From assembly GCA_027943245.1 (NCBI GenBank), contig JANDJZ010000159.1, positions 16,916 through 80,915 on the forward strand: a stretch of DNA of 64,000 bases, in the 5' to 3' direction. The stretch comes from Acanthamoeba sp. SK_2022b. Taxonomy: Eukaryota > Discosea > Longamoebia > Acanthamoebidae. Both the position numbers and the translations under genes were made by a program. The notes below the pieces were generated by a model. The model was given only the letters and a program-made list of their open reading frames with translations. It was not told where the DNA came from and did no database searches. Positions 1-10,900 of the stretch are shown here, in pieces (position 1 is the first letter of the stretch; each line of letters starts with the position of its first letter).

Positions 1-1326
1 TGGCATGCACACTCTGCAGACCCTGCACCCGCGGTAGCACAGAGTCCCGACGACGAGTGCCTCGGTTGCAGCAGCAGTCGGGTGGAGAAAAGCACCAGCT
101 CCACTCTCAAGCCCAAGCCAACAACTACAACTCTTCCGGACAAGGTTGGCGCCAAGTCCAACAACCGTTCCGCCGTGGTCGAGAGTCGTCCGAACATCAC
201 GCCTGAGGTGGCCAATAACTCTTCGAAGAAAGTCACGCCCAGGCCCCAGGCAAACACCACGACGACGTCGTCGTTGCGTGTTGCCAATACGTCAACGACC
301 TCTTCGGGACAGAAGACCGCCGCGTCAGCTCCTTCCTCGAGCCCTGTGCAAGCAAAGGGGCTTCCCTTGACGACAGCAGCATCGAGCCTCCCTCCGTTGA
401 GCTCAAGCGCTCCAGTCTCTTCCGCCAACGATACGACCTCATCTTCATCTCCATCTCCATCTCCATCTTCAACTTCATCTTCATCTTCATCTACTACGCC
501 CACTTTCGTCAATTCGACCTCAACCGCAACAACGGTAAAGCCTTCCTCGCTCCCCAGCCTTGCTTCGACCTCGAGTTCGACCTATTCGGCCGAGTCTTCA
601 GCAACGCCCGAACCGTCGACGCTTTCGACCTCGCCAGAGCCGCCTTCCTCGCTCCCCAGCCTCACCTCGACCCTGAGTTCGGCCCATTGGGCCGAGTCGT
701 CTTCAGCCGAGCAGAGCTATGTGGACCTGCTCAGTCAGGTGGCCATGACTTTGGTCGACTTCGCGCTCCTGGTGGGGCAACTGATCGTGAACGTGGTGGT
801 GAGCGTGGTCCTGTGTGCCGTGGTCCTCTTGTTGGGAGCGGTTCTGCTGCTGGTGGTGGTCATCGTGTTTGTGCCCACCTCGTTCGTGCACACGGTGACC
901 CTTCTCATTCTGCGGCGCATGGGCGTAAGAGACACCATCATCAATACCACGAGGATGTTCGAGAGGGCCAGGAGAGCCAGAGAAGCAGAGGCCGAGAGAG
1001 AACGACAACGCCAACGAGAGGCCCAAGACGCGGCCGAGAGCATTCGCCGGTGGCAGGAGATCATGCGCGAAGCCAACCGCGAGGTACGCCGCCCTCAGTC
1101 ACACAACAGCAGCAATGAAGCTTGCTCTCTTCATCATCTCCTGACCGATCATTCCCCCCCCCCCTCTTTCCCTTCCAATCCCCCGCAGGCGGACAAGCGG
1201 GCTGAGGCGGAGCGTCGGGCGCAGCAAGAGAGAGAGGAGGCCGAGAGGGAGGAGGGAGGACAAAGAGCAGCAGCAACAGCAGGAGGAGGAGGAGGAGGCG
1301 AAGGAGGGGGAATGAGTGCGACCTAA
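1..1326 (+). CDS. Ser/Thr-rich membrane protein with coiled-coil tail, 5' partial
   Basis: The reading frame is open from base 1, so the start lies outside the window. The first ~235 visible residues are almost all Ser, Thr, Pro and Ala, as in a mucin-like or heavily O-glycosylated stalk. A long hydrophobic stretch follows (about bases 740-925, rich in Val and Leu), enough for one or two membrane passes. Then comes a charged Arg/Glu/Gln-rich helix, probably a coiled coil, ending in a Gly-rich tail. A likely 105-nt intron (1084-1188, GTACGC...CCGCAG) is a multiple of three, so the frame stays open with or without splicing. I do not recognise the family. A surface or endomembrane adaptor is possible, but only the topology is supported. 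Confidence 0.6.
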   Translation, partial: WHAHSADPAPAVAQSPDDECLGCSSSRVEKSTSSTLKPKPTTTTLPDKVGAKSNNRSAVVESRPNITPEVANNSSKKVTPRPQANTTTTSSLRVANTSTTSSGQKTAASAPSSSPVQAKGLPLTTAASSLPPLSSSAPVSSANDTTSSSSPSPSPSSTSSSSSSTTPTFVNSTSTATTVKPSSLPSLASTSSSTYSAESSATPEPSTLSTSPEPPSSLPSLTSTLSSAHWAESSSAEQSYVDLLSQVAMTLVDFALLVGQLIVNVVVSVVLCAVVLLLGAVLLLVVVIVFVPTSFVHTVTLLILRRMGVRDTIINTTRMFERARRAREAEAERERQRQREAQDAAESIRRWQEIMREANREVRRPQSHNSSNEACSLHHLLTDHSPPPSFPSNPPQADKRAEAERRAQQEREEAEREEGGQRAAATAGGGGGGEGGGMSAT

Positions 1327-2095
1327 AGGCTTGCCAGCACGACAAGCGGCTACCTGCTTCCGCTGTGGGAGGCAGGACCGCGGGCGGTTCCCCTTGTATG
1401 CGGGCCGCCCCGATCGACGCTTGACCACCTATCGGTGGTCAGGATCGAGCTGGGCTTCTAGGGCAACACCTTTCCTCTTCTTCTTCTTCTTCTTCTTCTC
1501 TTCTGCTTGCTGCTGCTGCGCTTTGTCCTCTCTCTCCCCTTCCCCCCCCCCCCTCTTCTGTCCCCCCTCCTCCCCCTCGTTCTTGTTCTGCAACACAATA
1601 CAGTCGTCGTTTCTTCTTCTTCTTCATCTTCATTGCCATCATGTGGGAAGAGTCCAGCGGAGGCGACGTCGGCGCGGCCCATCGTCCGGCGTGCCGCGGC
1701 CCGCACTCCTCCGCCTGGCCGCCGTGCCTGTAGGTCCCGTGTCGCTGCAGCCCGCTCTTGAGCACCTCCTCGTCCCTGCGTTTGCCCCAAGCCCATGGAT
1801 AGAGAGCACGTTTGTGGTGTGTCGTGTCTAGTTTGTCGTGTGTAGTGTATAGTGGTGTGTAGCGGGTAGCGTGTAGCGTGTAGTGTGTGGTGAGGCGGGC
1901 CGGACACCAGCAGCGCCGTCGTCGAGACTGGCCTCGGCCCGGGCTTGCGTTCGGGCCTGTCAGAGGAACGGACGACGAGGCGGAGGAGTTTTGCTGAGGG
2001 ACTCGCCGATGAGTTGTGAACGATGGCATGAAGAGGAACGAACCCGAAAGAGAACGTGGGCTGGATGAAGGCGCTGACGGTGCACCGGACGCGCA
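1327..2095. other. Intergenic stretch with low-complexity tracts
   Basis: I see no convincing gene here. The stretch holds CTT/TTC-rich tracts near 1480-1510 and 1608-1640, C-runs near 1545, and a degenerate GTGTAG/GTGTCGTG-type tandem array at about 1815-1890. Long frames on both strands read through these tracts, but they consist of Lys/Arg or Ser/Phe runs, as expected from the repeats alone. It would carry the 3' ends of two convergent transcripts. Confidence 0.5.
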
Positions 2096-2613
2096 TCAGC
2101 GACAGCCGCAGGCACGGATGGACGTCGTGGGCACGGACAGGACACGAATCGAAGACGCGGCCTGCTGGCAGCGCACCTCGAACTCGGCGCTCGCCTGCCA
2201 CCACACGTTCCGGAACACCGCCTAGACGCGCCACCCATCGCGACGCAACAGTCAGCGGAGGGGGGGGAGAGCACTCACGCAACGCCTCTGGCCGCGCCCG
2301 AGCTGCGCGTGGTCGGCGCACACCACGCGGCGTTGGGCGAGGCTCTCGGCGGTGGCGTGCACGCTCAGCACGACGCATGCAAACGACACCGCCCTCCGCC
2401 CCTCGCACAGCGGCACGAGCGCGCCGCGCGTCCCCGTCTGCTTGTACTCGACCTCGAGCAGATCGTGCACACTGACGAGCCGGGCCAGCCCCTAGTGTCA
2501 GCCACAGCGTCGGCCCGGGCGCGGCCAGGGAGAGTGGCGTACGTGTGGAGGTGGTCCGGGCAGAGCAGCTTGGGCAGCGCTGCCTGAGCCCAGGCACCCT
2601 TAAGAAAGTTCAC
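2096..2613 (-). CDS. Small uncharacterised protein (129 aa), three exons
   Basis: The model is 2613-2543, 2471-2279 and 2221-2096, joined in phase through GTACGC...CTCGTCAG and GTGAGTG...GTCTAG introns. Exon 1 starts MNFLKGAWAQ. Exon 2 carries VHDLLEVEYKQTG and a run that looks like beta strands. Exon 3 has FRNVWWQASAEFEV. I do not recognise the family. The three exons lie in different frames but fit splice consensus exactly, which favours this model over the single 379-codon frame overlapping it. The start is only 55 bp from the ERCC8 start on the other strand, so the two genes probably share a divergent promoter. The last exon could be longer if there is another intron near 2110. Confidence 0.5.
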
Positions 2614-2668
2614 CTTTATGTTTTATTTGTGCGTGACCATTTTTTCACTGTTTGATGTTGGCGAAGGG

Positions 2669-3423
2669 ATGCTGCGGTGGTTAGCCAGCAGGGAGACAGG
2701 AGAGGTGCCACCTCAGGCGCTGGCGCGTGCAGAGGCCGTGCGACGCGCCTACGACCTCGACCTGAGCGGCAAGCGTGAGATTACCACTGCGAACCACGCT
2801 GCCTTCACCTCGCTGGCCATCGACCCCGTCGAAGCGCGCTAGTGCCTTCACCCACGACCCCTTCTACCCTCATGCGCCGCAGCGCTTAATCCTCATTTTC
2901 TGCTTCCACCACCAAGCCTGCTGGCAGGGGCCGGCGATGGATTGATTTCTGTGTTCGATTTGCACCAATTTGGCGGCAACCCACGACAGCGGTCCACCAT
3001 AGAGCCCCTCTTCCTTGCCAAGCGAGGAGGGTGCGCGTTTCCCTTCCCTTTTTACATCATTATGCTTCCATTCTACAACGTAACGCGATGCAACGCTGTC
3101 TCCCCGCGCAGGCACACGCACGGCGTGTCGAGCATCGCGTGGTACACGCACGACACGGGCATGTTCTTCTCGGGCTCCTTCGACCACAAGGTCAACGCGT
3201 GGGACACCAACGCCCAACGCGTCGTGTGCCAGTTCGAGATGCCCCTCCCGGTCTACAGCATCGCCCTCTCCCCCATCGCCACGCGCCACGCCCTCGTCGC
3301 CGCCGGCTCTGGCGACCAGAAGGTGCGCCTGTGCGACCCCATGACCGGCGGCAGCACCCACTGCCTCCTCGGTACGACCAACGCCACGACCGCCGTGGGC
3401 GAGGTGAGTGTAGAGAGAGAGTG

Positions 3424-3488
<65 letters not shown>

Positions 3489-4536
3489 AGGAGGGCAGGC
3501 CACCGCGAGGCGATCCTGGCGGTGCAGTGGTCGCCCACCAACGAGTACCTGCTGGCGAGCGCGTCGGTGGACAAGACGATTCGGCTGTGGGACATCCGGC
3601 GATCGGGCTGCCTCCTCTCGCTCGACCAACACAACAGCCAAACAGCCTGGGAGACCAACCGAACGCTTCGACTCAGTTGCGCGCGCCTTCCCTCCCCGTT
3701 CTTGTGTGTGTTGTGTTGTGTTGTGTTGTGTGTGTGTGATGGTGCATGCGCGCTGATCGTGTGGTGGTCACGCGTGCAGAGAACGTGGGCGCCAAGGGCG
3801 GCGCGCCGACTTCGGTGACCGCGCACGACGAGCCCGTCACGTCGCTGTGCTGGTCGCCCGACGGCCTCTTCCTGTACAGCTCCGGCAAAGACAACAGGAT
3901 ACACATGTGGAACACCGACACCGGCAGGAACACGCTGGTACCACCATCGCGCCGATGATGTGAGCGTGCGCGCTCGTGTGGTATGCGTGGCATGCAACGC
4001 TGCTTATCGGGTGGCGTTCACCACAGGTCAATTTTGCAGGCGTCAAGAACGCGGCGGAGAAGGGGAGCCAGATGGCGCTGTCGTCGGACGGGCAGGTGCT
4101 CTACCACCCCAACGCGTCGGACATCCTCGCGCTCGAGGCCCACACCGGGCGCTCGCTCGGCCTGCTGCGCGGCCACTTTGACAAGGTCAACTGCTGCGTG
4201 TTTCACCCGCACCTCCAGGTGTGCTCTCCCTCTCTTGCCCCCCCCCCCCCGGCGCGCCTTCTTCGCTCACGGCCACGCCAACTGGCACGACAACGGCGGC
4301 GGCGGCGATGTCGACAGGAGTTGTACAGCGGAGGGAGCGACAACCAGATTCTGTGCTGGGTGCCGAGCTCGGACGAGGCTGAGCTGGAGGAGGAGGAGAA
4401 GGAAGAGGACAACGCGGGGAGCGCCGGGGAGCGACGACCGACGTCGGCAGCACAGTCGCAGGGCGCCATGGACGGCGACGCCTGGAGCGACGACGAAGCG
4501 GGTGAGGAGGAGGAAGGCGCCGGGATGGTCCTGTAG
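2669..4536 (+). CDS. ERCC8: CSA/ERCC-8 WD40 protein of transcription-coupled repair
   Basis: ERCC8 (Cockayne syndrome A) is the WD40 substrate receptor of a CUL4-DDB1 ubiquitin ligase in transcription-coupled nucleotide excision repair. The model is 2669-2841, 2917-3030, 3112-3371, 3499-~3674, ~3780-3937, 4027-4218 and 4318-4536. The protein follows human CSA from end to end: [11 protein letters not shown] at the start, then [57 protein letters not shown] and [17 protein letters not shown]. It ends in an acidic tail with DAWSDDEAG, where human CSA has a similar acidic end. The third intron contains a TG microsatellite. The exon 4/5 junction is the only uncertain one. Confidence 0.93.
3425..3487. 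repeat. (TG)n microsatellite in an ERCC8 intron
   Basis: About 31 uninterrupted TG units lie between the GTACGA donor at 3372 and the GGGCAG acceptor at 3498. The tract falls within intron 3 and is not translated. Confidence 0.95.
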
Positions 4537-4706
4537 TCGCCGCCCCGGCCACTCATGGCAGGCCCAATCGTGTACAGAGCGCGCAACCTTCGCATCTACT
4601 ACCTACAGCCGAGCTGAGGTTGCCAGTGCTTGGCTGTCGTGTGCGGCGGGGCTTTGGGCGGTGAGATCGGCCTTGTTGTGACACTTTCTGAAATCATTGT
4701 GCACGC

Positions 4707-5488
4707 TCACGAGGATGGCCCGGTGTAGTCAGCCACAGTGCGCGTTCGGTCCTTGGTGGAGCCCTTGTCCTTGCCCCGCGCCTTGGGTCGTGGCCTGCTG
4801 CGCGACATGGTGCGGCGGTCGGGACACTGGAACAGCTTGCCCTTCTTCTCCGCGTTGTTCCGCCTCACCACCATCACGCCTGCGATGGGCAACCGCCACC
4901 AAGCACGCGCGCGCGCACACGCATTGCCGGTTAGCGTGAGGGAGGGGAGTCTCGAGAGGTCGAGAAGGCGCCCGCACCGTAGGTCTCGCTGTCCTCCTTG
5001 CTCATCGCGCTGACATGCCTCCACTGTGCGAGGCTGCTATGGCGCTCTGCGCTGTGCCCGTCCGCGACGAAGAAGCATAGCCACTCCTCGGCCACTTGGC
5101 CGCGGTCGTCGACGAGGTAGGCCCAGTCGCTCTCGGGCAGCACCTCCTTCACCTCCTCCTCGCTCAACACCACCATGTCGGGCCCTTTGGGTATAGCGGG
5201 CGATGAGCATGCAGGGTAAAGAGGGAGGGGGGGGGGGAAGTAGCGCGTACGGATGGTGTGCAGGAAGGCTGGTCGGTTGTCGCGAGGCTTCACGGGCGGC
5301 CTGTATCCCGTGCAGACGCAGGTGTGCTTGGGGGTGTCTTCGTACGGGGGTGTCGAGTCCCGTGGCCCCCTCTTCTTTGATGTGCTCATGTTCTTGAGGA
5401 GGCCCCACCGGCCCCGCTTATCCAACGATACGGTGGTGGTGGTGTTGTTGTTGCCTCGCTGGTGGCCTTGGAGGATAGGAGGGAGCAC
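4707..5488 (-). CDS. Uncharacterised small protein with basic C-terminus
   Basis: Three exons fit: 5488-5251, 5184-4978 and 4879-4707, with GTACGC...CAAAG and GTGCGG...TCGCAG introns that keep phase. Exon 1 has a Lys/Arg/Pro-rich region with KHTCVCTGY. Exon 2 holds the most ordered part: VVLSEEEVKEVLPESDW, DDRGQVAEEWLCFFVADG and WRHVSAMSKED. Exon 3 gives VMVVRRNNAEKKGKLFQCPD and a basic Arg/Lys/Ser tail, suggesting a nuclear or nucleic-acid-associated protein. I do not recognise the family. A second in-frame ATG (at 5389, MSTSKKRG) could be the true start, because the first 33 residues are low complexity. Confidence 0.5.
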
Positions 5489-6043
5489 ATTAGGGCCAAA
5501 GCTTGAAGAAGGCTCCAGGGTGCAAGGGTGAGAGGAGGGCTGTACTCCATCCTGGCGGGAAGAAATCGATTTCAGCGCCAGACGTAAGATCGTTGGCGCA
5601 ACGGGCGCAGTAGTGAACCCTTCCTGCTGTTCTCTTGCCCTTCTTCACTGTCTCCACTCGCATGTCTTCGAAGACGTTGGTTCTTCTTCTGTTGGGTCTT
5701 CCATCTTTCGACGGCTACAAATACCCAGGCTCTCCAGGCCTTCTTCCACCTCGCTTATGTGAAGGTTTTATTTTCCATTTCTCAGTGCTGGGGAGGGTGG
5801 CACGTTACAGTGTCCTTGCTACTCTTTGCGTGGCCTCCATGGTGATCAACGTTTATCTGTGAGCTGGTTGCTGGCCGTTTTTATGTGAACCCTCTCATGT
5901 CCCATAACAATCGTTATCGATATCAAGCATAAAGCAAGAACAGCTGCAACTCGGTGCCCAGACGTACCGCTCGCCGCAGGAATAAGAGTGATCTTGAAAC
6001 TTTGATAGAACAGCTGCTAAGATGAACGAGTCATGGGAAGCAA
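5489..6043. other. Divergent intergenic region, probable TFIIB 5' exon(s)
   Basis: This lies between an unknown minus-strand gene and TFIIB. A 75-codon plus-strand frame (5635-5862) has no recognisable features. The first half of the TFIIB zinc ribbon must be encoded somewhere upstream of 6050, so a small 5' exon should lie here. I could not identify a Cys-pair exon with good splice sites. Confidence 0.4.
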
Positions 6044-7051
6044 GGTTGGAGAGGTTGGGACACCATCTGCCGGCAGTGTGGTCTGGTGGTGGGCGATCGC
6101 ATCATCGACACCCGGTCGGAGTGGCGTAGCTTCGCCGATGACGACGGCGATGACCCTAGTCGCGCCAGTCGTGCCGACGAGTCGCTGCCCTCGGGAGGTC
6201 TAGGCTCTGCTGTCGCCGGTCAGCTGCCTCAGGCCAGCCTGAAGACCGTTAGTGGCGGAGGTGCAAGGCTGTCTCAGCTTCATGCGCGCAGCCAGGTCAC
6301 CAAAGAAGACCACAAAGTACTGAGGGGCTACGGCACGCTCACCCACATTGCCGACCTCCTCGACCTGCCTCAGAAGATAAGGGTAGGTCAAGGTCGTGTA
6401 GGTTGGGGCTGTTGTGGGTTTCTCCCTGCCCTGACGCCTTGAGCGCACAGAACTCGGCCAAGGAGATCTACTCCGCGTTTGCAGCAAAGCGCGAGAAGAT
6501 GAAGTTCAAGAAGCACGTCCTGGAGACGGCCATCATCTACATGGCCTGCAAGCAGGCCAACGTGCCTCGAACGTTAAGGGAGCTGGCCCGGGACACCCAG
6601 CTCTCGGAGAAGGTGTTGCGCAAGTACTACAACGTGCTCAGCAAGGCGCTCCCCGAGCAGCAAAAGCCACGCGGTCCCACCTCAGCCTCCGATCTTGTGG
6701 TATGTATGCCTTCTACTTGGGCTGGCAACACGATCATGATGCTGATGAGAGAGACGACGACCACAACAGAACCGCTTCTGCTCGAAGCTGCAGCTGCCAC
6801 ACGCGGTGGTGAACCTGGCCACGACGGTGGCCAGCCGGGCTGAGGCGTTGTTGGCGGGCAAGCGCCCGTCGTCCATCGCCGCGGCGGCCGTCCTGCTGGC
6901 CGCAAAGCTCAAGGGCGAGCCCAGATCGCCCAAGGACGTCGCCCTGGCGGCCTCCATCTCCCCGGCCACGGTCAACACCATCTACAAGCTGCTCCTTGCT
7001 CACCAACCGACCGTCCTGCCACCGGGCTGCCCCCCTCTCGCCCAGCCCTAG
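6044..7051 (+). CDS. GTF2B: Transcription initiation factor IIB (5' exon unresolved)
   Basis: TFIIB bridges TBP-bound promoter DNA and RNA polymerase II. The visible part starts with the second half of the zinc ribbon (DTICRQCGLVVGDR) and the B-reader region (IIDTRSEWRSFADDDGDDPSR, split here by description only). Two cyclin-like repeats follow: exon 6451-6699 has MACKQANVPRTLRELARDTQ, and exon 6770-7051 has NRFCSKLQLPHAVVNLATT and PSSIAAAAVLLAAKL. The exon 1/2 junction is 6382/6451 (AGG|GTAGGT...CGCACAG). The exon 2/3 junction is 6699/6770 (GTG|GTATGT...ACAACAG). The first Cys pair of the ribbon is not in this open frame, which meets a stop just upstream of 6025, so a 5' exon is missing from the model. 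Confidence 0.88.
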
Positions 7052-7099
7052 AGCCCAGCCGAAGAGGTTACGTTGTTCGCGCGCCAGCCGGTGTACATA

Positions 7100-7705
7100 C
7101 TAGGAGGAGGGGAACGAGGCGGGGGCGAGCAGCGTCGTTGTCTGCGCGTGCAGCTGCCATAGGCGCCGGGTCATGCCATCCACGGCCGCTTTTCGCTTGG
7201 CCACCTCGACGCGCAACGCGTCTCGTTGCTCCTCCAGCTCGCGCAGCTGCCAGGGAATAAAATAAAAAATTAAAATGAGATAAATATTTTTCAAATCAAT
7301 TTAAATTGATATTTTGCGTTGTTGTAAAAGATCAAAAAAAAATAAAAATAAAAAGGCTTGGCGTACAGTGTCCTGGTGTTCGTGTGCTGTGCCCGGCGAG
7401 GTGTCGGCCGGAGACGAAGATGCCGACTCCACGGCCAGAGCAGCAAGCCGTGGGAGGGTGGCAGCATGCCGGGCAGCAGAAGCCGCCGCTCCACCCTCCA
7501 TTTCTGCTCGAGATGACGAGCGTGCCTCGCCCCCTTCCGTCTCATCCATGTCGCTGGTACCGGCCGCGCCCGGACGAGAGGCGGGCACAGGCGCAGAGGC
7601 GTGCTTGAGAAGCACCATGAGCGCCGCCATCGCTGCATCAACCGCATCTCGGCCCTCCAGCGCAGCCTTGCTCCTCCCTCGCTCTTCCATCTTTGGGCAG
7701 ATCAA
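7100..7705 (-). CDS. Mediator subunit 30-like protein (161 aa)
   Basis: Two exons, 7705-7367 and 7246-7100, flank an AT-rich intron (GTACGCC...TGGCAG) and join in phase at DT|LRELEEQRD. The N-terminal part has an ALEGRDAVDAAMAAL helix. The middle is Ala/Ser/Pro-rich. The C-terminus is a coiled coil (LRELEEQRDALRVEVAKRK) followed by a segment ending in TTTLLAP. The two-helix plan and the C-terminal LEEQ...LR.E...K pattern resemble plant and animal MED30, a head-associated Mediator subunit. This is recognition by pattern only, and another short coiled-coil protein remains possible. A second in-frame Met (MEERGRSK) lies five residues downstream of the first. Confidence 0.5.
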
Positions 7706-7945
7706 TAAATGGATAATAAATTTTTGTCTATCACAGCAAGGCTAAGGTTTGCTGCCACAAGGTTGATGGTGATGGTGATAGTGTTGATGTTGGCTATGTA
7801 TCAAATGTATTACGGGAGGAATGGGATGGGCTATCTTCACACCACAAACTGGTGGCTGCACAAAAGGAATAGCGAAGGTCGAAGATCTATCGCTGGTGGC
7901 GTGGTTTGGACCTCGAGGGAGGGAGAAAGCGAACGGGGTCCGATT

Positions 7946-10900
7946 TTAGTTGGAGGCCTTCATGGCCTTGAACTTCTCGATGGCCTGCTTGATGGCGTCG
8001 ATCTCCTGGTTCAGCTTGCCGACCTGCACATCAACAAGAGACGTGGGCCAAGCGAGTCAGAGGGCGGCTCACCGTGGGTTAGGCGGGGGGGGGAGAGAGT
8101 TGACGTACGCGCTCGGTGTTGGACTGCTTGACAGCGGCAGGGACCTTGTCCTCGTACATGGGGGCCTTCATCTTCTTCTCGAGGTTCTCGAGCTGCGTCG
8201 TGGACTCGCCGAGCTTCTTCTCGAGCTTCTTGACTTCGACGTCGGGATCGATCAGGCCCTGTGGCGGCGAGGCACAGACAACGACGCGCGCAGCGGTGAG
8301 ACCCCACTCGTAGGAGAGAGAGCAGCGTGGCGTGTAAAAAAAAGGGGGGGTGGTTGCCTCAGTGGTAGTGACAAAGAAAATGAATATAATCACTGATGAT
8401 CATTTTCAATCTATCGTCATCGACAAGATAACTTCGGGTGATGATGATGAAACGAGTGTGCGCGTGCGTGTGTGTGGAGAAGGCGGCGTACCTTGAGGAA
8501 GATGTGGATCGCAACGTTCTCGTTGAGAATATTTACAGCGCAGCCGCTCGGCGGCTTGGCGTCGCTCTCGAGGATGTTGACCTCCGAAGCACCGGAGAGC
8601 GTGAGGATGACGGGCGCGAAGTTTCGGAACGTGTTCCTCAGCTCGTCCGAGTGGAACTCGAGGAAGAAGACCGGCTTCGAGCTCGGCGGAAGGCCGTTGT
8701 CGGCACGGAGGGCACGCGAGGCGCGGATGATGTCCTGCGCCAGCTTGACATCAGCCTCCAGCTGGGGATTGGCCCACGACTGCGTGTGCGCCTGCAAAGC
8801 AAAGAGGGGGGTGAGTCCAGGACTTCATAGGAACAGAAAACGAGTGGCGTGTGAAATGGACTAAACATAATTAATTAAATAAATAAATAAAAACAAAAAA
8901 TAAGGTGAAAATTGTCTGTGTGTCAGACCCTTAGATGTTCTGAATTGTGTCCCAGCATTACAGCGTTAGGGCTCAGAAGTGATCATCATCGACACAGAGA
9001 ATTTGTTTTGGAACAGGAAAAGCGACGACCCGATGATAAGGTGGAACAGAGGAGGATTGGGGGGGGGAGCGGTACCGGCTTGGGGTAAGGCGAGACCATG
9101 ATGCTGCAGATGTTGTCGCCGGGGCGCCTGGGGATGCGCTGGTAGAGCTCCTCGGTGACGAAGGGCATGAACGGGTGGAGCAGCTTGAGGCCGTAGTCGA
9201 GGCACGTGTAGAGCGTGTGCTGGGCCGACTTCTGCTCGGGGCTGCCCTTGTTGCGCATGGCGGGCTTGATGGCCTCGAGGTAGACGTCGCACAGCTCGTA
9301 GAGCCAGAAGTTGTAGATGGCGGTGGTGCACTGGGCGAGCTCGAACGACTTCCAGCCCTCGTCGGCGTCCTTGACGGCAGAGTGCAGCCGGCTGAGGATC
9401 CACTTCTCCATGACGCTCTCCTGACCGGTGACGTCGGGCGAGGCCAGGGGCGCGTAGTCGGCGCCGAGGTTCATGAGAGCGAACTTGGTGGCGTTCCACA
9501 GCTTGTTACAGAAGTGGCGGTAGCTGACGACGCGGTTGATGTCGAGGTTGATGTCGCGTCCCTGCGAGGTGTAGGCGCAGAGGGCAAAGCGCATGGCGTC
9601 GGTGCCGCACTCGCTGATGCCGTTGGGGAAGTCCTTCTGCTGGCCCTTGATGGCCTTCTCGACCTCGGAGGCCTCGAGGTTACCCTCCCGGAGCTTCTGG
9701 TGCATGTCCTCCAGGCGAATGCCCTCCGTGACGTCGATCGGGTCGACGACGTTGCCCAACGACTTGGACATCTTCCTGCCGTGAGCGTCGCGGACCATCG
9801 CGTGCAGAAGAACCTGCGGGGAGAGGGGAGAGACGAACGCTCGATTAGTGCAAGTGCGATCATCTTCAGATGCAGAGCAAAGCTATATCTCCCTCGAGCT
9901 TTCATCAGAGGCGTAGAAAAAAATCGCTCAACGGCAGGTCTTTAAATTAAATGCCATTTAAAGCCGCCTCAGTCGTCGGACCTTGTTTGTTCATCATCTA
10001 AAGCTAATGGTTGGGTGGGTGGGGGGGGGGGGAATAGTAAAGGGGGAATAAGAGAGAGACATTACCTGCGAGAAGGGCAGCTGGCCGGTGAGGTTGAGGC
10101 CCATCATGACCATGCGCGCGACCCAGAAGAACAGGATGTCGTGGCCGGTCTCGAGGAGCGAAGTGGGGTAGAAGGCCTTGAGGTCGGCGGTCTCGTTGGG
10201 CCAACCCATGACCGAGAACGGGAACAGGCCCGAAGAAAACCACGTGTCGAGAACGTCGGGGTCCTGCTCCAGTCTGATCTTCTCCGGCGCGACATCGGCG
10301 TGCTTGGCCTTGGCCTTCTCAAGGGCATCGGCGTGCGAACGACCGACAACCCAGTTGTTCTGATCCTCTGGCTGCATTGCATAATGTGTTAGTTCTCGTC
10401 CAAACAGGAAATGGCGGCGGCGGGCGAAAGGCGTACATCAGGGGTAGGCTGTCCGTCGATGTGGACGAGGTAGGCGGGGATGCGGTGACCCCACCAGAGC
10501 TGGCGAGAAATACACCAGTCCTGGATGTTCTCCAGCCACCTGAACCAGACGGCCTCGTGCATCGCGGGAACGATCTCCAGGCGCTTGTCCTTGACCGCCT
10601 GTGACACACAAGAGAGAAAGAACGGAGATGATGAGTAAAACTTTGGCACGAAAAATAACCGAACCAACGACTAAACATAGAGAACAACTATCTGATCAGA
10701 CCCTTAGATGTTCTGAATTGTGTCCCAGCATTACAGCGTTAGGGCTCAGAAGTAATCATCACAAAACGGATAGTAGCCAAGTACGCAAATAAAATAATAT
10801 AAAATAAAATAAAATGTGCAAGATACCTTGACAGCCTCGTCGGCCATGCCCTTGCAGCGGACCCACCACTGAGGCTTGAGGCGAGGCTCGATGACGTCCT

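Noticed and set aside
1458..2597. Single 379-codon minus-strand frame as a protein
   Set aside because: It runs through trinucleotide tracts, has biased Arg/Ser/Ala content, and a three-exon model with good splice sites uses other frames in the same place.
9820..9990. A further box C/D snoRNA in another ValRS intron (minus strand CTGATGA and CTGA)
   Set aside because: The spacing between the boxes is short, box C lacks the purine, no closing stem is seen, and the would-be guide matches no rRNA stretch I know.
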